DNA of 55,058 nt from Gemmatimonadota bacterium. Its GTDB lineage: Bacteria > Gemmatimonadota > Gemmatimonadetes > Gemmatimonadales > Gemmatimonadaceae. A program made the position numbers and the translations under genes. The stretch is taken from the NCBI GenBank assembly GCA_016874035.1, contig VGVM01000011.1, positions 1-55,058 on the forward strand, in the 5' to 3' direction. Below are positions 25,276 through 34,140 of the stretch, piece after piece (position 1 is the stretch's first letter; every line of letters starts with the position of its first letter). The notes under the pieces are model-generated. The model was given only the letters and a program-made list of their open reading frames with translations, was not told the DNA's origin and made no database searches.

Positions 25276-25899
25276 ATGACCAAGCACGACGATCCCCTCT
25301 CGCCGCACGTCGGCGACGCCCACGACTCGGATTTCGAGGCGGGACTCGAGTCCGCGCCGCCGGCCGGAGCCGGCGACGCGACCGCGTTTGACGACCCGGA
25401 GGCCAGCGTATCCACCTCCGCATCCGCCGACGCCGAGATCGCCGCCCTGGCGCGCGAAGTTGGCCTTCAGAAGGACAAGTACCTGCGCGCGATGGCGGAG
25501 TTCGAGAACTTCAAGAAGCGCGCCGTACGGGAGCGGCAGGAAGCCGAGCACAAGGGCATGGGGATGCTGATCCGGGGAATCCTCGACTCGCTGGATGACC
25601 TCGGGCGTTTCGCGCACCTGGACCCGGCGTCCACGGACGCGAAGACCCTGGTGGACGGCGCAGCGATGGTGGAGAAAAAGATCCTCAAGTCGCTCGCGGG
25701 CCACGGCCTCGAGCTCGTCAATCCCGTGGACGCGATGTTCGATCCGGCATTCCACGAAGCACTCACGACCTTCCCGGCCGCGTCGAAGGACGAAGACAAC
25801 ATGGTCGCGCAGGTGTACCAGGTCGGGTACGTGTTCAACGGCCAGTTGGTGCGGCCGGCGCGCGTGGTCGTGAAGCAGTGGAACCCGCCGGCTGAGTAG
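25276..25899 (+). CDS. grpE: nucleotide exchange factor GrpE
   Basis: 207 residues from the ATG at 25276; the frame is open further upstream, but that part is GC-rich noise. An acidic, disordered N-terminus (about 1-55) is followed by the long coiled-coil helix (LAREVGLQKDKYLRAMAEFE, NFKKRAVRERQEAEHKG). The beta-wing domain carries the family signature (NPVDAMFDPAFHEAL, AQVYQVGYVFNGQLVRPARV). GrpE releases ADP from DnaK. dnaJ follows after 12 bases, so they form an operon; dnaK is not in the window. Confidence 0.95.
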   Translation: MTKHDDPLSPHVGDAHDSDFEAGLESAPPAGAGDATAFDDPEASVSTSASADAEIAALAREVGLQKDKYLRAMAEFENFKKRAVRERQEAEHKGMGMLIRGILDSLDDLGRFAHLDPASTDAKTLVDGAAMVEKKILKSLAGHGLELVNPVDAMFDPAFHEALTTFPAASKDEDNMVAQVYQVGYVFNGQLVRPARVVVKQWNPPAE

Positions 25900-25911
25900 C
25901 GCGGCGACTCC

Positions 25912-27060
25912 GTGGCGAAGAAAGATTTCTACGGGATCCTCGGTGTGCCTGAGAAGGCGACTGGCGAGGATATCAAGAAGCAGTATCGCCGGCTTGCGAA
26001 GCAGTATCACCCGGACGCGAACAAGAACGACCCAAAGGCCGCCGAGCGCTTCAAGGAAATCTCCGAGGCCTACCAGGTGCTCGGGGACGAGAAGAAGCGC
26101 AAGCAATACGACGAGATGCGCCGGCTCGGCGCGTTCGATTCGTTCACGCGTGGCGGCGCGCGCGGTGGCGGTGCGCCTGGGGCCGGTGCGCGAGGCGGGC
26201 AGCCGGGCGCGGGTGGTGCACCGGGCGGCACAGGCAACTATCGCTACGAAGAGTTCGACATCGGCGGGCTCGGTGGGCTCGGTGACCTGTTCGGTTCGAT
26301 CTTCGGTGGCAACAAGGGGCAGAAGCCGAGCGGGCCGGAGCAAGGCCAGAGCGTCGAGACGACGCTGGAGATTCCGTTTCGCGTTGCGGTGACGGGCGGG
26401 AAGGTCCCGATCGAGCTCGAAGTGAACGAGGAGTGCGGCGCCTGCAGCGGCTCGGGCGCCGCGAAGGGCGCGAAGGTGCAGACCTGCGCCGAGTGCGGCG
26501 GCCGTGGCGCGATTTCGTTCGGTCAGGGCGGCTTCGCCGTAAACCGTCCGTGCCCGGCGTGCCTCGGCAAGGGCAGCGTCGCTTCGCAGAAGTGCGACAC
26601 CTGCGGCGGCGCGGGCGAACAGCGTGTGAAGCGGAAAGTGAACATCGCGGTGCCGACCGGCGTCGAGACCGGCGCGAAGATCCGGTTGAAAGGACAGGGG
26701 GGGCGTGGTCAGCGCGGCGGCCCGCCCGGCGACGTCGTGCTGACGTTCCAGGTGAAGGATGACCCGGACTGGGAGCGCGACGGCCTGGACTTGATCGTGC
26801 GCAAGCCGGTCAACATCGCGCAGGCGACGCTGGGGTCGAAGGTCAGCGTCGAGACGCTCGACGAAAAGAAGGTCACGATCCGGATCCCGCCCGGAACGCC
26901 GAGCGGCAAGCGGTTTCGCGTGCGCGAGCAGGGGATCGCGAAGGACGGCAAGCACGGCGACCTGCTGGTCGAGATCGCGGTTACGGTACCCGAGAAACTC
27001 ACCGGCGAGCAGGAGCGGCTGATGAAGTCGTTCGCCCAGTCAGTGGGGATGGAGTACTAG
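25912..27060 (+). CDS. dnaJ: molecular chaperone DnaJ
   Basis: 382 residues, GTG start, beginning [20 protein letters not shown]. The J domain has HPD at 33-35. A Gly/Phe-type region (about 75-130) is unusually Gly/Ala-rich. Four zinc-binding repeats follow ([32 protein letters not shown]), then two beta-sandwich substrate-binding domains. It is full length and a true type I DnaJ. It delivers substrates to DnaK and stimulates its ATPase. The 3' end overlaps, on the opposite strand, the remnant of an ADOP permease. Confidence 0.95.
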   Translation: MAKKDFYGILGVPEKATGEDIKKQYRRLAKQYHPDANKNDPKAAERFKEISEAYQVLGDEKKRKQYDEMRRLGAFDSFTRGGARGGGAPGAGARGGQPGAGGAPGGTGNYRYEEFDIGGLGGLGDLFGSIFGGNKGQKPSGPEQGQSVETTLEIPFRVAVTGGKVPIELEVNEECGACSGSGAAKGAKVQTCAECGGRGAISFGQGGFAVNRPCPACLGKGSVASQKCDTCGGAGEQRVKRKVNIAVPTGVETGAKIRLKGQGGRGQRGGPPGDVVLTFQVKDDPDWERDGLDLIVRKPVNIAQATLGSKVSVETLDEKKVTIRIPPGTPSGKRFRVREQGIAKDGKHGDLLVEIAVTVPEKLTGEQERLMKSFAQSVGMEY

Positions 27061-27427
27061 GGGGCCGGTCGGCGGCGCCGAGCGCTGGCCGCCACGCCAG
27101 CCCGGCGATCGTCCCGACCGCCACCTCCGGCGCGCCACCGCTTCCGGCGGTGTACTGGGTTGTACGGAACCCTGCGATGCCCTCAAGGGCGGTTGCATCG
27201 CGCGCCAAGTCGCGGATTTCGAGTTGGGACAGCCGCCCCGTGGCACCGCCTCGGACCGTCTCGACCCGCACCAGACGGTCGGGATCACGGAACGGCGGGT
27301 CGGAGAAGAGCAGCGCCCGCGCGTAACTGTACGTCATCGCCGTCGCGCCCGTCCCGAGCGCGATGGAGAGGAGGACGGCGGCTGTGGCTACCGGCCGCGC
27401 GCCCAGTGATCGCCACACGCTCAGCAT
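26999..27427 (-). pseudogene. N-terminal remnant of an ADOP/MacB-type ABC permease
   Basis: From the ATG at 27427, 142 codons read MLSVWRSLGARPVATAAVLL and then SIALGTGATAMTYSYARALL. The rest includes FRDPDRLVRVETVRG and further residues resembling the periplasmic domain start of acidobacterial duplicated orphan permeases (usual pattern: transmembrane helix, ALGIGA-like motif, PDRLVR). A whole family member is about 800 residues. Recognisable similarity stops near 27065, and the frame then runs into the dnaJ antisense strand and ends at 26999. It is therefore a 5' fragment, truncated at the end of dnaJ. The frame stays open upstream to the ATG at 27496, overlapping the metal permease gene. 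It is probably non-functional. Confidence 0.6.
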
Positions 27428-27437
27428 GCGTGCGAGG

Positions 27438-29042
27438 TCAGAGCGCACTGGGTGCGCCGACGGCGGCAGAGCCGGTGTGGCGAGAGGGCGTTTCATGAGC
27501 GTGCGTACGCCCGTGGTCGCCGTGATGATCATGCGCGGCATCGTCAACACGCATACGAAGCTCGCCGATGAGTGCGCGGGGACCGCGTCGCAGCAGCTGC
27601 GAGGCGAGCAGCACGAGTAACAGCGCGATGGCGGCGTGTTGGAGCACGCTTGGGCGGTTCGCAACCACTGCGGTCGCGGAAGACGGGCCGATGCCAAGCG
27701 GCAGCCCGCCGAGGAGCAGACCGAGCGAGACGGCCGTGGCCGCTACCACCGCGACAAACACGACGGCGAGACGGCGGCCATAGAGACGGGCGACGAGTCC
27801 GAACGTGGTGACGTTCGCCGCCGGGCCCGTGATCAGGAACGCGATGCCGGCGCCCGGCGAGACGCCGCCGGCTATGAGGGTAGCGATCAGCGGTGTGGCC
27901 GCGGAGGCGCACACGTAGGCCGGGAGGCCGAGCAGGCTGAGCGCGACGACCTGCACGAAGACCGGGAGCGACGCCAGCCACGCCGCGGCTGGCGTGGGTC
28001 CCAACCACGCCGCGGCGAGCACACCGAGCGCGATCCACGGCGCGGTGTGACCGAACATCTCCTCGAAGCCCACGTGCCACGCGTGGCGCACGCGGGCCGG
28101 CCATGGTGTCGCGACCGCGGCCTCGGGCAGTGGCGCTGGGTAGTGACGTGCTGCGCCAAGGCGTCGCCGCACGAGGGCGTCCATCACCAAGGCCACCACC
28201 AGGGCCACCGCAATCGCCGCTGCGATGCGCGCGACGGCGACGTCCGTGCCGAGTGCAGGGAAGCTCAGCAGGATCGCGTCGAGACCGAGCTCCGGGCCCG
28301 CGATCAGGAACGCCATCGCGCCGGCGGTGGATCCGCCTTGCTGCGCGATGCGGCGGAACGGCGCGACGACCGAGCAGGAGCACAGCGGCAACGGGAGCCC
28401 GACGACCAGCCCTTTGGAGGCCTGTACCAACGGCGTGCCCCGCGCGAACCAGCGGAACAGATCCGATGGTGCGAACGCCGCGAGCACGCCGGTGATCACG
28501 TACGCGGCGAGCAGGGCCGGCGCGATCTCCACCAACAGGGCCAGGCTGCGAGAGGCCATCGCGCGAGTCGGCTCCGGGAGGGCACTCTGCGCGAACCACA
28601 GGCTGAGACCGGCGAGCCCCAGCAGCGCCCCGAGACCCTCCGCCCGCCTCGAGTATGCGGCGGACGCCTCGGCCGATCGCCTGCGCCGCAATTCCTGTGC
28701 AATCGCGAAGACGCCGACGACACTGGCTATCGAGACGACCGTGGCGTCGAGCCGCATCAGGCCAGACCACGACACAGCGAGGCAGCCGAGGAGCAGCAGC
28801 GTGCCCCAGGGTCCACTCCACCCCAAGAGACCGGCGTGCCACCGCGTCATGGGCGACAGTCGACGCGCCAGCACCGTTGCAAAAGCGATGGCGCCGACCG
28901 GCCACCAGGTACCGGTGCCGGCGAGCGCGAGGGCAGCGGGGACGAGCAGAAACATCACGATCGCGATCGCGATCGCAAGCGCGGCGCCGAAGAACGCCGC
29001 GGGGAATATCGCCGCGGGCGGCATCCGCAGGCCGTCGTTCAT
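27438..29042 (-). CDS. two-module permease of the YraQ/DUF318 (ArsP-like, SO_0444-type) family, probable Cu/Zn transporter
   Basis: 534 residues with about twelve or more membrane segments arranged as two halves. The first half carries LPLPLCSCSVVAPFRR, the CxC metal-contact motif of this permease family. The second half has LPAYVCASAATPLIATLI and the repeated GPAANVTTFG block. The C-terminus is a cytoplasmic His/Asp-rich tail (DDAAHDHHGDHGRTHAHE), a likely metal-sensing or buffering segment. Related proteins are annotated as arsenical or Cu/Zn efflux transporters. It is the last gene of a four-gene minus-strand operon (COG0523 GTPase, WD40, 2Fe-2S protein, permease), with its start 4 bases after the preceding stop. 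Zinc is the most likely substrate from context; the direction of transport is not shown. Confidence 0.8.
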   Translation of the reverse strand: MNDGLRMPPAAIFPAAFFGAALAIAIAIVMFLLVPAALALAGTGTWWPVGAIAFATVLARRLSPMTRWHAGLLGWSGPWGTLLLLGCLAVSWSGLMRLDATVVSIASVVGVFAIAQELRRRRSAEASAAYSRRAEGLGALLGLAGLSLWFAQSALPEPTRAMASRSLALLVEIAPALLAAYVITGVLAAFAPSDLFRWFARGTPLVQASKGLVVGLPLPLCSCSVVAPFRRIAQQGGSTAGAMAFLIAGPELGLDAILLSFPALGTDVAVARIAAAIAVALVVALVMDALVRRRLGAARHYPAPLPEAAVATPWPARVRHAWHVGFEEMFGHTAPWIALGVLAAAWLGPTPAAAWLASLPVFVQVVALSLLGLPAYVCASAATPLIATLIAGGVSPGAGIAFLITGPAANVTTFGLVARLYGRRLAVVFVAVVAATAVSLGLLLGGLPLGIGPSSATAVVANRPSVLQHAAIALLLVLLASQLLRRGPRALIGELRMRVDDAAHDHHGDHGRTHAHETPSRHTGSAAVGAPSAL

Positions 29043-29046
29043 CGCA

Positions 29047-29412
29047 TCATCGGGGTTTGGGTTTCCCGGGACGCGTCCCGCTCACTTGATGCATGCCTTG
29101 CGGTGTCGTGATGAAGCTCACGTGCTCGTGCATCGGGGTCCCTTCGCGAAGATGATCGCGCACGATCCGCCGTGCGACCTCGGGCGTGACCTCTCGATAC
29201 CAGACGCCATCCGGTTGGACCACGACCGTGCACCCATCGTCGCAGCGCCCCATGCACCGCGTGCGCGCCGTGTGGACGAGCGGATCGAGTCCCGCGTCCT
29301 TGAGCGCGCGGCGGAGCGTGAGCGTGACCGCATCCGCGCCGCGCTCACTGCACGAGTCGCCATTGCAGAGCAGGACGAGCCGAGTCGTGCCGCTGAGGTC
29401 CCAGGTCGTCAT
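29047..29412 (-). CDS. thioredoxin-like (2Fe-2S) ferredoxin domain protein
   Basis: 121 residues. Cysteines C16 and C21 (LLCNGDSC) and C53 and C57 (CMGRCDDGC, with an extra C61) have the spacing of thioredoxin-fold [2Fe-2S] ferredoxins such as the NuoE/shethna type. It has no signal peptide. It lies between the WD40 protein and the metal permease in one operon. A second protein of the same kind (33745-34140) ends the cobalt-transport operon, so this domain accompanies metal transporters twice here. A role in sensing or reducing metal or thiol state is inference. Confidence 0.75.
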   Translation of the reverse strand: MTTWDLSGTTRLVLLCNGDSCSERGADAVTLTLRRALKDAGLDPLVHTARTRCMGRCDDGCTVVVQPDGVWYREVTPEVARRIVRDHLREGTPMHEHVSFITTPQGMHQVSGTRPGKPKPR

Positions 29413-29440
29413 GCGAGCGCGCCAGCGCGCTGAGGGAGGT

Positions 29441-30490
29441 TCATGCGTCCGCTGCGTTGCGATCGTAGGCTTGTACCGACCCGTCTTCCTGGGCGATGAC
29501 GAATCCGCGTCCGTCCGGGCGCCACGCGACCGAAGAGACCGCGACCGTGCTGTCGATCCGCGCGAACGTCCTCACGATCTTGTCGGTGATGCGCGAGAGA
29601 TTGGTGCCCCCTGCCGCGTCGGCGGTCACGATCAACGACTCCGTCGGCGCCCACGCCAGCGCAGTCAGCAAGTCCTCGTGCCCGACAACCGATAGCGGGC
29701 GACTCCCCTTCGGGCCCTTGCCGGAGAAGTCCCAGATTGTCGCGCCGGGGCCCCCTGCCGTCGCGAGATAGCGACCCGTCTGGCTCCAGGCGATCGACGT
29801 GAGCTTGGTGTTGTATCCCGACATGTAGAGGTGATCGCTCTTCCGCATGTTCCACACCTGCACCGCTTGATCCTGGCAACCCGCCGCGAGGTGTCGGCCG
29901 TGCGGATGCCAGGCGACCGAGAGGATCGAGCCCTTCCGCTCGAGCCGCCTGATCGGGCGTTCATCGACAGGGGCCCGGAGTGTCACGCCGCCATAGTGTC
30001 CGACCGCGAGCTGTGCAGAGTCGGGCCGCCAGGCCAGCGAGGAGATCGTGCTCGGGTGATCGCCCCACGTGGCTGCGACGGTCCCGGCCTTCGTACAAAG
30101 AGTGACGACGCGTCCGGCGGCGACCGCGATCCATTCGCCGTTCGGCGCCCACGCGGCGTGTTCCACCCAGCCTTTCAGCGCGATCTCGGCGAGCTGTTCC
30201 CCCTGATCGGCGTCCCACAGGCGGGCGTATCCGTCCTGTCCGCCGGAGGCAAGAGTGCTGCCGTCGGGCGAAGCCTGAACGGTGCAGGCGCCGCCCTTGT
30301 GTGCCTGCACGCGCCAGAGTCCGTCACCGTCCACGGTCTCGATCGACGCCAGTGTGCCTTCGGCACTGATCATCGCGAGGCGGTCGCCGGCGCGGTCGGT
30401 CCACGTGAGGGCGAGAGGGTACTCCGGGATCCGCACGGCCCAGCGGCCGCGCACCAGGGTCGCCGGCGCGCCGGTGTCCGAGCGACTCAT
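29441..30490 (-). CDS. WD40-repeat beta-propeller protein
   Basis: 349 residues with about seven WD40-type blades, for example [50 protein letters not shown] and [17 protein letters not shown]. It has no signal peptide, so it should be a cytoplasmic propeller. The ATG overlaps the stop of the COG0523 GTPase gene (ATGA, 30487-30490), which suggests coupled synthesis and perhaps direct interaction. Comparative-genomic studies have noted WD40 genes near zinc-linked COG0523 genes. An adaptor for delivering the GTPase to its metalloprotein client is inference. Confidence 0.85.
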   Translation of the reverse strand: MSRSDTGAPATLVRGRWAVRIPEYPLALTWTDRAGDRLAMISAEGTLASIETVDGDGLWRVQAHKGGACTVQASPDGSTLASGGQDGYARLWDADQGEQLAEIALKGWVEHAAWAPNGEWIAVAAGRVVTLCTKAGTVAATWGDHPSTISSLAWRPDSAQLAVGHYGGVTLRAPVDERPIRRLERKGSILSVAWHPHGRHLAAGCQDQAVQVWNMRKSDHLYMSGYNTKLTSIAWSQTGRYLATAGGPGATIWDFSGKGPKGSRPLSVVGHEDLLTALAWAPTESLIVTADAAGGTNLSRITDKIVRTFARIDSTVAVSSVAWRPDGRGFVIAQEDGSVQAYDRNAADA

Positions 30491-31836
30491 GCGAGGCAGT
30501 TGCGGAATCCGCTCTCAAGTTCGGCCCGGTTGAGGTTGCGGCCGATGAACACCAACTGATTGTGCCGGGTCTCATTCACGCGCCACGCGCCACCGGGCCG
30601 CGCGTCGAACAGCATGTGGACGCCTTGGAACACGAACCGCTCTGCCTCGCCCTTGAGAGACAGGATGCCCTTCATGCGGAAGATGTCCACGCCCTTCTCC
30701 ATGAGCAGGGCGGAGAACCACGCGTTCAGCTTCTTCCCGTCGAGGCTCCCGGGCGTGGCGATGCCCACCGAGGTGACTTCATCGTCGTGCTCGTGTTCGG
30801 GATTGTAGGTGTGCTCGCTGATCGGTGACACCGTCGCACCGTCCTTCGCCATGAGCGTGGCGGCGAACTCCTCCGGGCGATGTTCCGTGTAGAGCACGTA
30901 GGTACCGTCCGCCGGAATCTCGACCAGGAACTGCGACGCGCCGCGACTCGCGAGTTGCAGCGACGACGGGACGTCGCCGGGGGTAAGGATACCGCCGGGC
31001 CCGTACGGCACGGCCTCATACGAAAAGCGACGCGCGGCATGTTCCGTCTGCTCGCGGACCGCGTTGTCGGCACCGTCGTGCCGAACGAGCAGGAGGTCCA
31101 TGGTGGGATCCGGCCCCTCCTGCATGGTGAGGGTGTACGTTCCGGCCCTGAGCGCGTATGCACCACCCCACTCGAACGGATACTCCGGCTCGAGAAACGT
31201 TGGCTTGGTCTCCAGCGCGCGCGCCAGATCGAATCCGCCGACATCGAGGATCGCCGGGATCCCGACGTTCGCGTTCTCCGCGCGGATGATGCGCGCCATG
31301 GCGTTCATGCTGCGGATCCGCGCTTCGAGTGTGTCCACCTGGTCCGCCGGGACGAGGTCGATCTTGTTGAGCACGATCACGTCCGCGAACGCAATCTGCT
31401 CCTGGCACTCGCTCGACTCATCAATGTGCAGCCACACATGCTTCGCGTCGACGAGCGTGACCACCCCGTCGAGTCGCAGCTTCGACCGGATGTCGTCGTC
31501 GACGAAAAAGGTCTGCGCGACGGGCGCCGGATCGGCGAGTCCGGTGGTCTCGATGAGGATGTAGTCGAACCGTTCCCGACGCTTCATCAGGCTGCCGAGG
31601 ATGCGGATCAGGTCGCCGCGGACGGTGCAGCAGATGCAGCCATTGTTCATCTCGAACACTTCTTCCTCGGCGTTGATCACCAGGCTGTTGTCGATACCGA
31701 TCTCGCCGAATTCGTTCTCAATGACCGCGATCCGCTTGCCGTGCTGTTCGGTGAGAATGCGATTGAGGAGCGTGGTCTTGCCGGCGCCGAGGAAACCGGT
31801 GAGGACGGTGACCGGAACGAGAGATTCAGTGCTCAT
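30487..31836 (-). CDS. COG0523/CobW-family GTP-dependent metal chaperone with an inserted domain
   Basis: 449 residues from the ATG at 31836. Walker A is GFLGAGKTT (14-22). The metal-binding CICC motif is at 67-70, switch region [10 protein letters not shown], and base recognition NKIDL. Between the GTPase domain and the CobW C-terminal domain lies about 120 extra residues (about 215-335), beta-rich, opening [20 protein letters not shown] and including [21 protein letters not shown] metal-binding stretch [13 protein letters not shown] follows. Usual members are about 320-400 residues. The protein likely uses GTP hydrolysis to hand Zn, or another divalent metal, to a client enzyme. It starts the operon with WD40, 2Fe-2S and permease genes. 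Confidence 0.9.
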   Translation of the reverse strand: MSTESLVPVTVLTGFLGAGKTTLLNRILTEQHGKRIAVIENEFGEIGIDNSLVINAEEEVFEMNNGCICCTVRGDLIRILGSLMKRRERFDYILIETTGLADPAPVAQTFFVDDDIRSKLRLDGVVTLVDAKHVWLHIDESSECQEQIAFADVIVLNKIDLVPADQVDTLEARIRSMNAMARIIRAENANVGIPAILDVGGFDLARALETKPTFLEPEYPFEWGGAYALRAGTYTLTMQEGPDPTMDLLLVRHDGADNAVREQTEHAARRFSYEAVPYGPGGILTPGDVPSSLQLASRGASQFLVEIPADGTYVLYTEHRPEEFAATLMAKDGATVSPISEHTYNPEHEHDDEVTSVGIATPGSLDGKKLNAWFSALLMEKGVDIFRMKGILSLKGEAERFVFQGVHMLFDARPGGAWRVNETRHNQLVFIGRNLNRAELESGFRNCLA

Positions 31837-32118
31837 GGGCGGTCGCGGTGAGAGGCGGTGGGGGGGGAGGAGCAGTCGGATACCGGAGCCCCAAGTTCTC
31901 ACCGACCCGACTTCACGTGCCGCCTGGACCAGCCCAGTGGACGGAATTGCCCACCCAACGGGCGTCGCACGAGGGCGGTCGGGCCGGGTCCGATACTGCC
32001 GCGATCGCGGGGCACGCACGGACGTTCGACTGGAGTCGGAGGCCGTTCACCCGCTCGGAACGGTCGTCGGGCCGGTTCACTGGCGCAGAGACGTACACCG
32101 CGGATGCATACTGGCCGG
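31837..32118. other. divergent intergenic region with GC palindrome
   Basis: This 282-base gap separates the COG0523 operon from the PepSY gene. It is very GC-rich, with a run of eight G (31860-31867) and a perfect 12-bp palindrome CCGCGATCGCGG at 31999-32010. I find no AT-rich Zur- or Fur-like box, no riboswitch and no credible small gene. Two divergent promoters are expected here, but none is obvious. Confidence 0.5.
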
Positions 32119-33711
32119 ATGCCGCGACACGATATCACCGCAGGCGATCGCTCGTTCCCGAGGAGATCGCCGCTATCCTCCGCCCGTCTCAAGCGTTGGA
32201 CTATCCTCGTGCACCTGTGGCTCGGGGTCGGGCTTTGCGCCCTCTTTCTCGTATGGTTCGGTTCCGGCATCGTCATGATGTATGCGGGATACCCGAACCT
32301 CACCGCGCGCGAGCGCCTCGATACGATCCCGCCGCTGCGGTGCGCAGCATGCACCGCCGCCGCCACGTACGCGGCCCTGGCGCGTCCGGCACCCGGTGAC
32401 GCGCCGAGCACGTTGCGGTTGGGTATGGCGCGCGGCGAGCCGGTTTGGCGATGGACCGATGCCGCGGGCCGTCAACTCGCCTTCCGCGCGGACGACGGGC
32501 GACCGATCGCGCCGCTCGATACCACGGGGACCGCCGCGCTCGCGCGCGAGTTCCTGCGCGATTCCACCGTCCCCATGGCATTCCGCGGGGCGCTGTATGA
32601 CAGCGACCAGTGGACGCTCACGCGCACGGTCCGGAACCAGATGCCGCTGCATCGCTGGGATATCGCGGATGGCAAAGGCACGCGACTCTACGTGTCGCCG
32701 CGTGCCGTCGATGTAGTCCATCACTCCACGCGCGCCGAACGGCTGGCCGCGTGGTTCGGCGCGATTCCACATTGGATCTACCCGACGATGCTCCGCCGGC
32801 ACGCGAGCGTGTGGGCCTGGCTTGTGATCGTGGTGTCGGCGCTCGGTACGGTGATGTGCGTGGCCGGGCTGGCGATCGGCGTGTGGCAGTTCCGGTGGCG
32901 TCTGATCCGTCGGCGGAGCGGGTCACTCGCCGGTACGGCGCTGCCGCGCACGCCGTATCGCAGCTTCTGGATGCGCTGGCACCACGTGCTCGGCCTGGTG
33001 TTCGGTGCGACCGCCTGTACCTGGGTCTTCAGTGGCATGATGTCGATGAACCCGCTCGACTGGAGTCCGAGCACGGGTCCGTCGCGAGCTGATCGTCTCG
33101 CGTGGAGCGGAGGGGCGATCGATCCCGCCGCCTTCCGCGTCGACGCGGCCGCGGCCGTCGTAGCGCTGGGTGAGACCGCTGCCGCGCGCGAGCTGCAGCC
33201 AGTGGCGGTCGATGGCATCCCCTATTGGCTGGCCTACATCGACGCGGACCGTACGCAACTTGTGCGCGCCGACTCCGCTGGCCCACAGGTCCTGGCGGCA
33301 CTCCCGCTGGAGGGGCTCGTGGCGCACATCGCCAGCCTGTCGCCGGGTACACGTCTCGTGGCGGTGGACACGCTGCATCGGTACGACGCCTACTACTATG
33401 ACACCGAAGGACGCCTGCCACTTCCGGTCCTGCGCGGCCGATTCGACGATGCCGGGTCCACGGCGTTCTATCTGGATCCGCGCACAGGGCAGGTGGCGCG
33501 CAAGATGGTCACACGCAGTCGCTGGAATCGCTGGTTGTACGTCGGACTACACGATTTCGACTTCCCTTGGTTCGGGTCTCAACGTCCGCTGTGGGACATC
33601 GTGCTCATCGTGCTGTCGCTCGGCGGCATGGCGCTGAGTTGGACCGGCCTTGTGATCGGCTATTGCTGGAGCGTCGCGGTCGCGACGGGCGCGCGGGCAC
33701 ACCGGAGGTGA
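32119..33711 (+). CDS. PepSY-associated transmembrane protein
   Basis: 530 residues from the ATG at 32119; an ATG at 32104 is equally possible and neither has a clear ribosome binding site. Four membrane segments are visible: near residues 27-50 (TILVHLWLGVGLCALFLVWF), then WLVIVVSALGTVMCVAGLAI, VLGLVFGATACTWVFSGMMS and IVLIVLSLGGMALSWTGLVI. Two long periplasmic regions between them contain PepSY-like alpha-beta units. Family members (PepSY_TM) are often Fur- or metal-regulated and found with TonB receptors, and some act as ferric reductases. Placement between two metal operons supports a metal role, with the substrate unknown. It converges on the 2Fe-2S gene downstream. Confidence 0.8.
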   Translation: MPRHDITAGDRSFPRRSPLSSARLKRWTILVHLWLGVGLCALFLVWFGSGIVMMYAGYPNLTARERLDTIPPLRCAACTAAATYAALARPAPGDAPSTLRLGMARGEPVWRWTDAAGRQLAFRADDGRPIAPLDTTGTAALAREFLRDSTVPMAFRGALYDSDQWTLTRTVRNQMPLHRWDIADGKGTRLYVSPRAVDVVHHSTRAERLAAWFGAIPHWIYPTMLRRHASVWAWLVIVVSALGTVMCVAGLAIGVWQFRWRLIRRRSGSLAGTALPRTPYRSFWMRWHHVLGLVFGATACTWVFSGMMSMNPLDWSPSTGPSRADRLAWSGGAIDPAAFRVDAAAAVVALGETAAARELQPVAVDGIPYWLAYIDADRTQLVRADSAGPQVLAALPLEGLVAHIASLSPGTRLVAVDTLHRYDAYYYDTEGRLPLPVLRGRFDDAGSTAFYLDPRTGQVARKMVTRSRWNRWLYVGLHDFDFPWFGSQRPLWDIVLIVLSLGGMALSWTGLVIGYCWSVAVATGARAHRR

Positions 33712-33744
33712 TGAACGGCTCTCGGCGCGGCAGGTCGCAGGTGG

Positions 33745-34140
33745 CTAAGCCCCGAGCGGCGTACCGGAGACCGACGGCGTCGCGAAGCGCTCGAATACCT
33801 GCGAGGCGAGCGACGCCGGGAGCGGAAGCAGCGTCCCGGCGGCCCACGAGGCGGTCGCCCATTCGACGAGGGCTTCGAAGTGGCTGAACTGGGTGAGGTT
33901 GCCAAGGTACGTGGTGCCTTCTTCGGTGGCGATCGCAACCACGTTGGGTACATCACACGGTCCCAGACAGCCCGAGATCGTCAGGTGGACACGGTGCAAC
34001 AGTTTGCGGGACTTGAACTCGGCCTTGAGGTAGTCAACGGGTACGGCGGGGCGGCCGCGGTCGACGCGACCGCAGCAACACCCGACGCACACGATGATCG
34101 ACGCGAGCGAGCGGCGTTTCGTCTCGAGGCCGTCGGTCAA
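33745..34140 (-). CDS. (2Fe-2S) ferredoxin-like protein linked to the cobalt transporter
   Basis: 131 residues from a TTG at 34140 that overlaps the cbiO stop (TTGA). Upstream in-frame starts lie within cbiO. The cysteine pattern is C18-x2-C21-C22-C23 (VCVGCCCG) and C58-x3-C62 (GCLGPC), the [2Fe-2S] thioredoxin-like arrangement with two additional cysteines. The rest (NVVAIATEEGTTYLGNL) matches metal-gene-associated ferredoxin-like proteins. It is the last gene of the cbiMNQO operon. It may sense intracellular cobalt, or serve cobalamin synthesis; neither is shown. Confidence 0.75.
   Translation of the reverse strand: MTDGLETKRRSLASIIVCVGCCCGRVDRGRPAVPVDYLKAEFKSRKLLHRVHLTISGCLGPCDVPNVVAIATEEGTTYLGNLTQFSHFEALVEWATASWAAGTLLPLPASLASQVFERFATPSVSGTPLGA

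Noticed and set aside
27636-29111. A 491-codon plus-strand frame opposite the metal permease
   Set aside because: Charged low-complexity translation antisense to a clear membrane protein gene.
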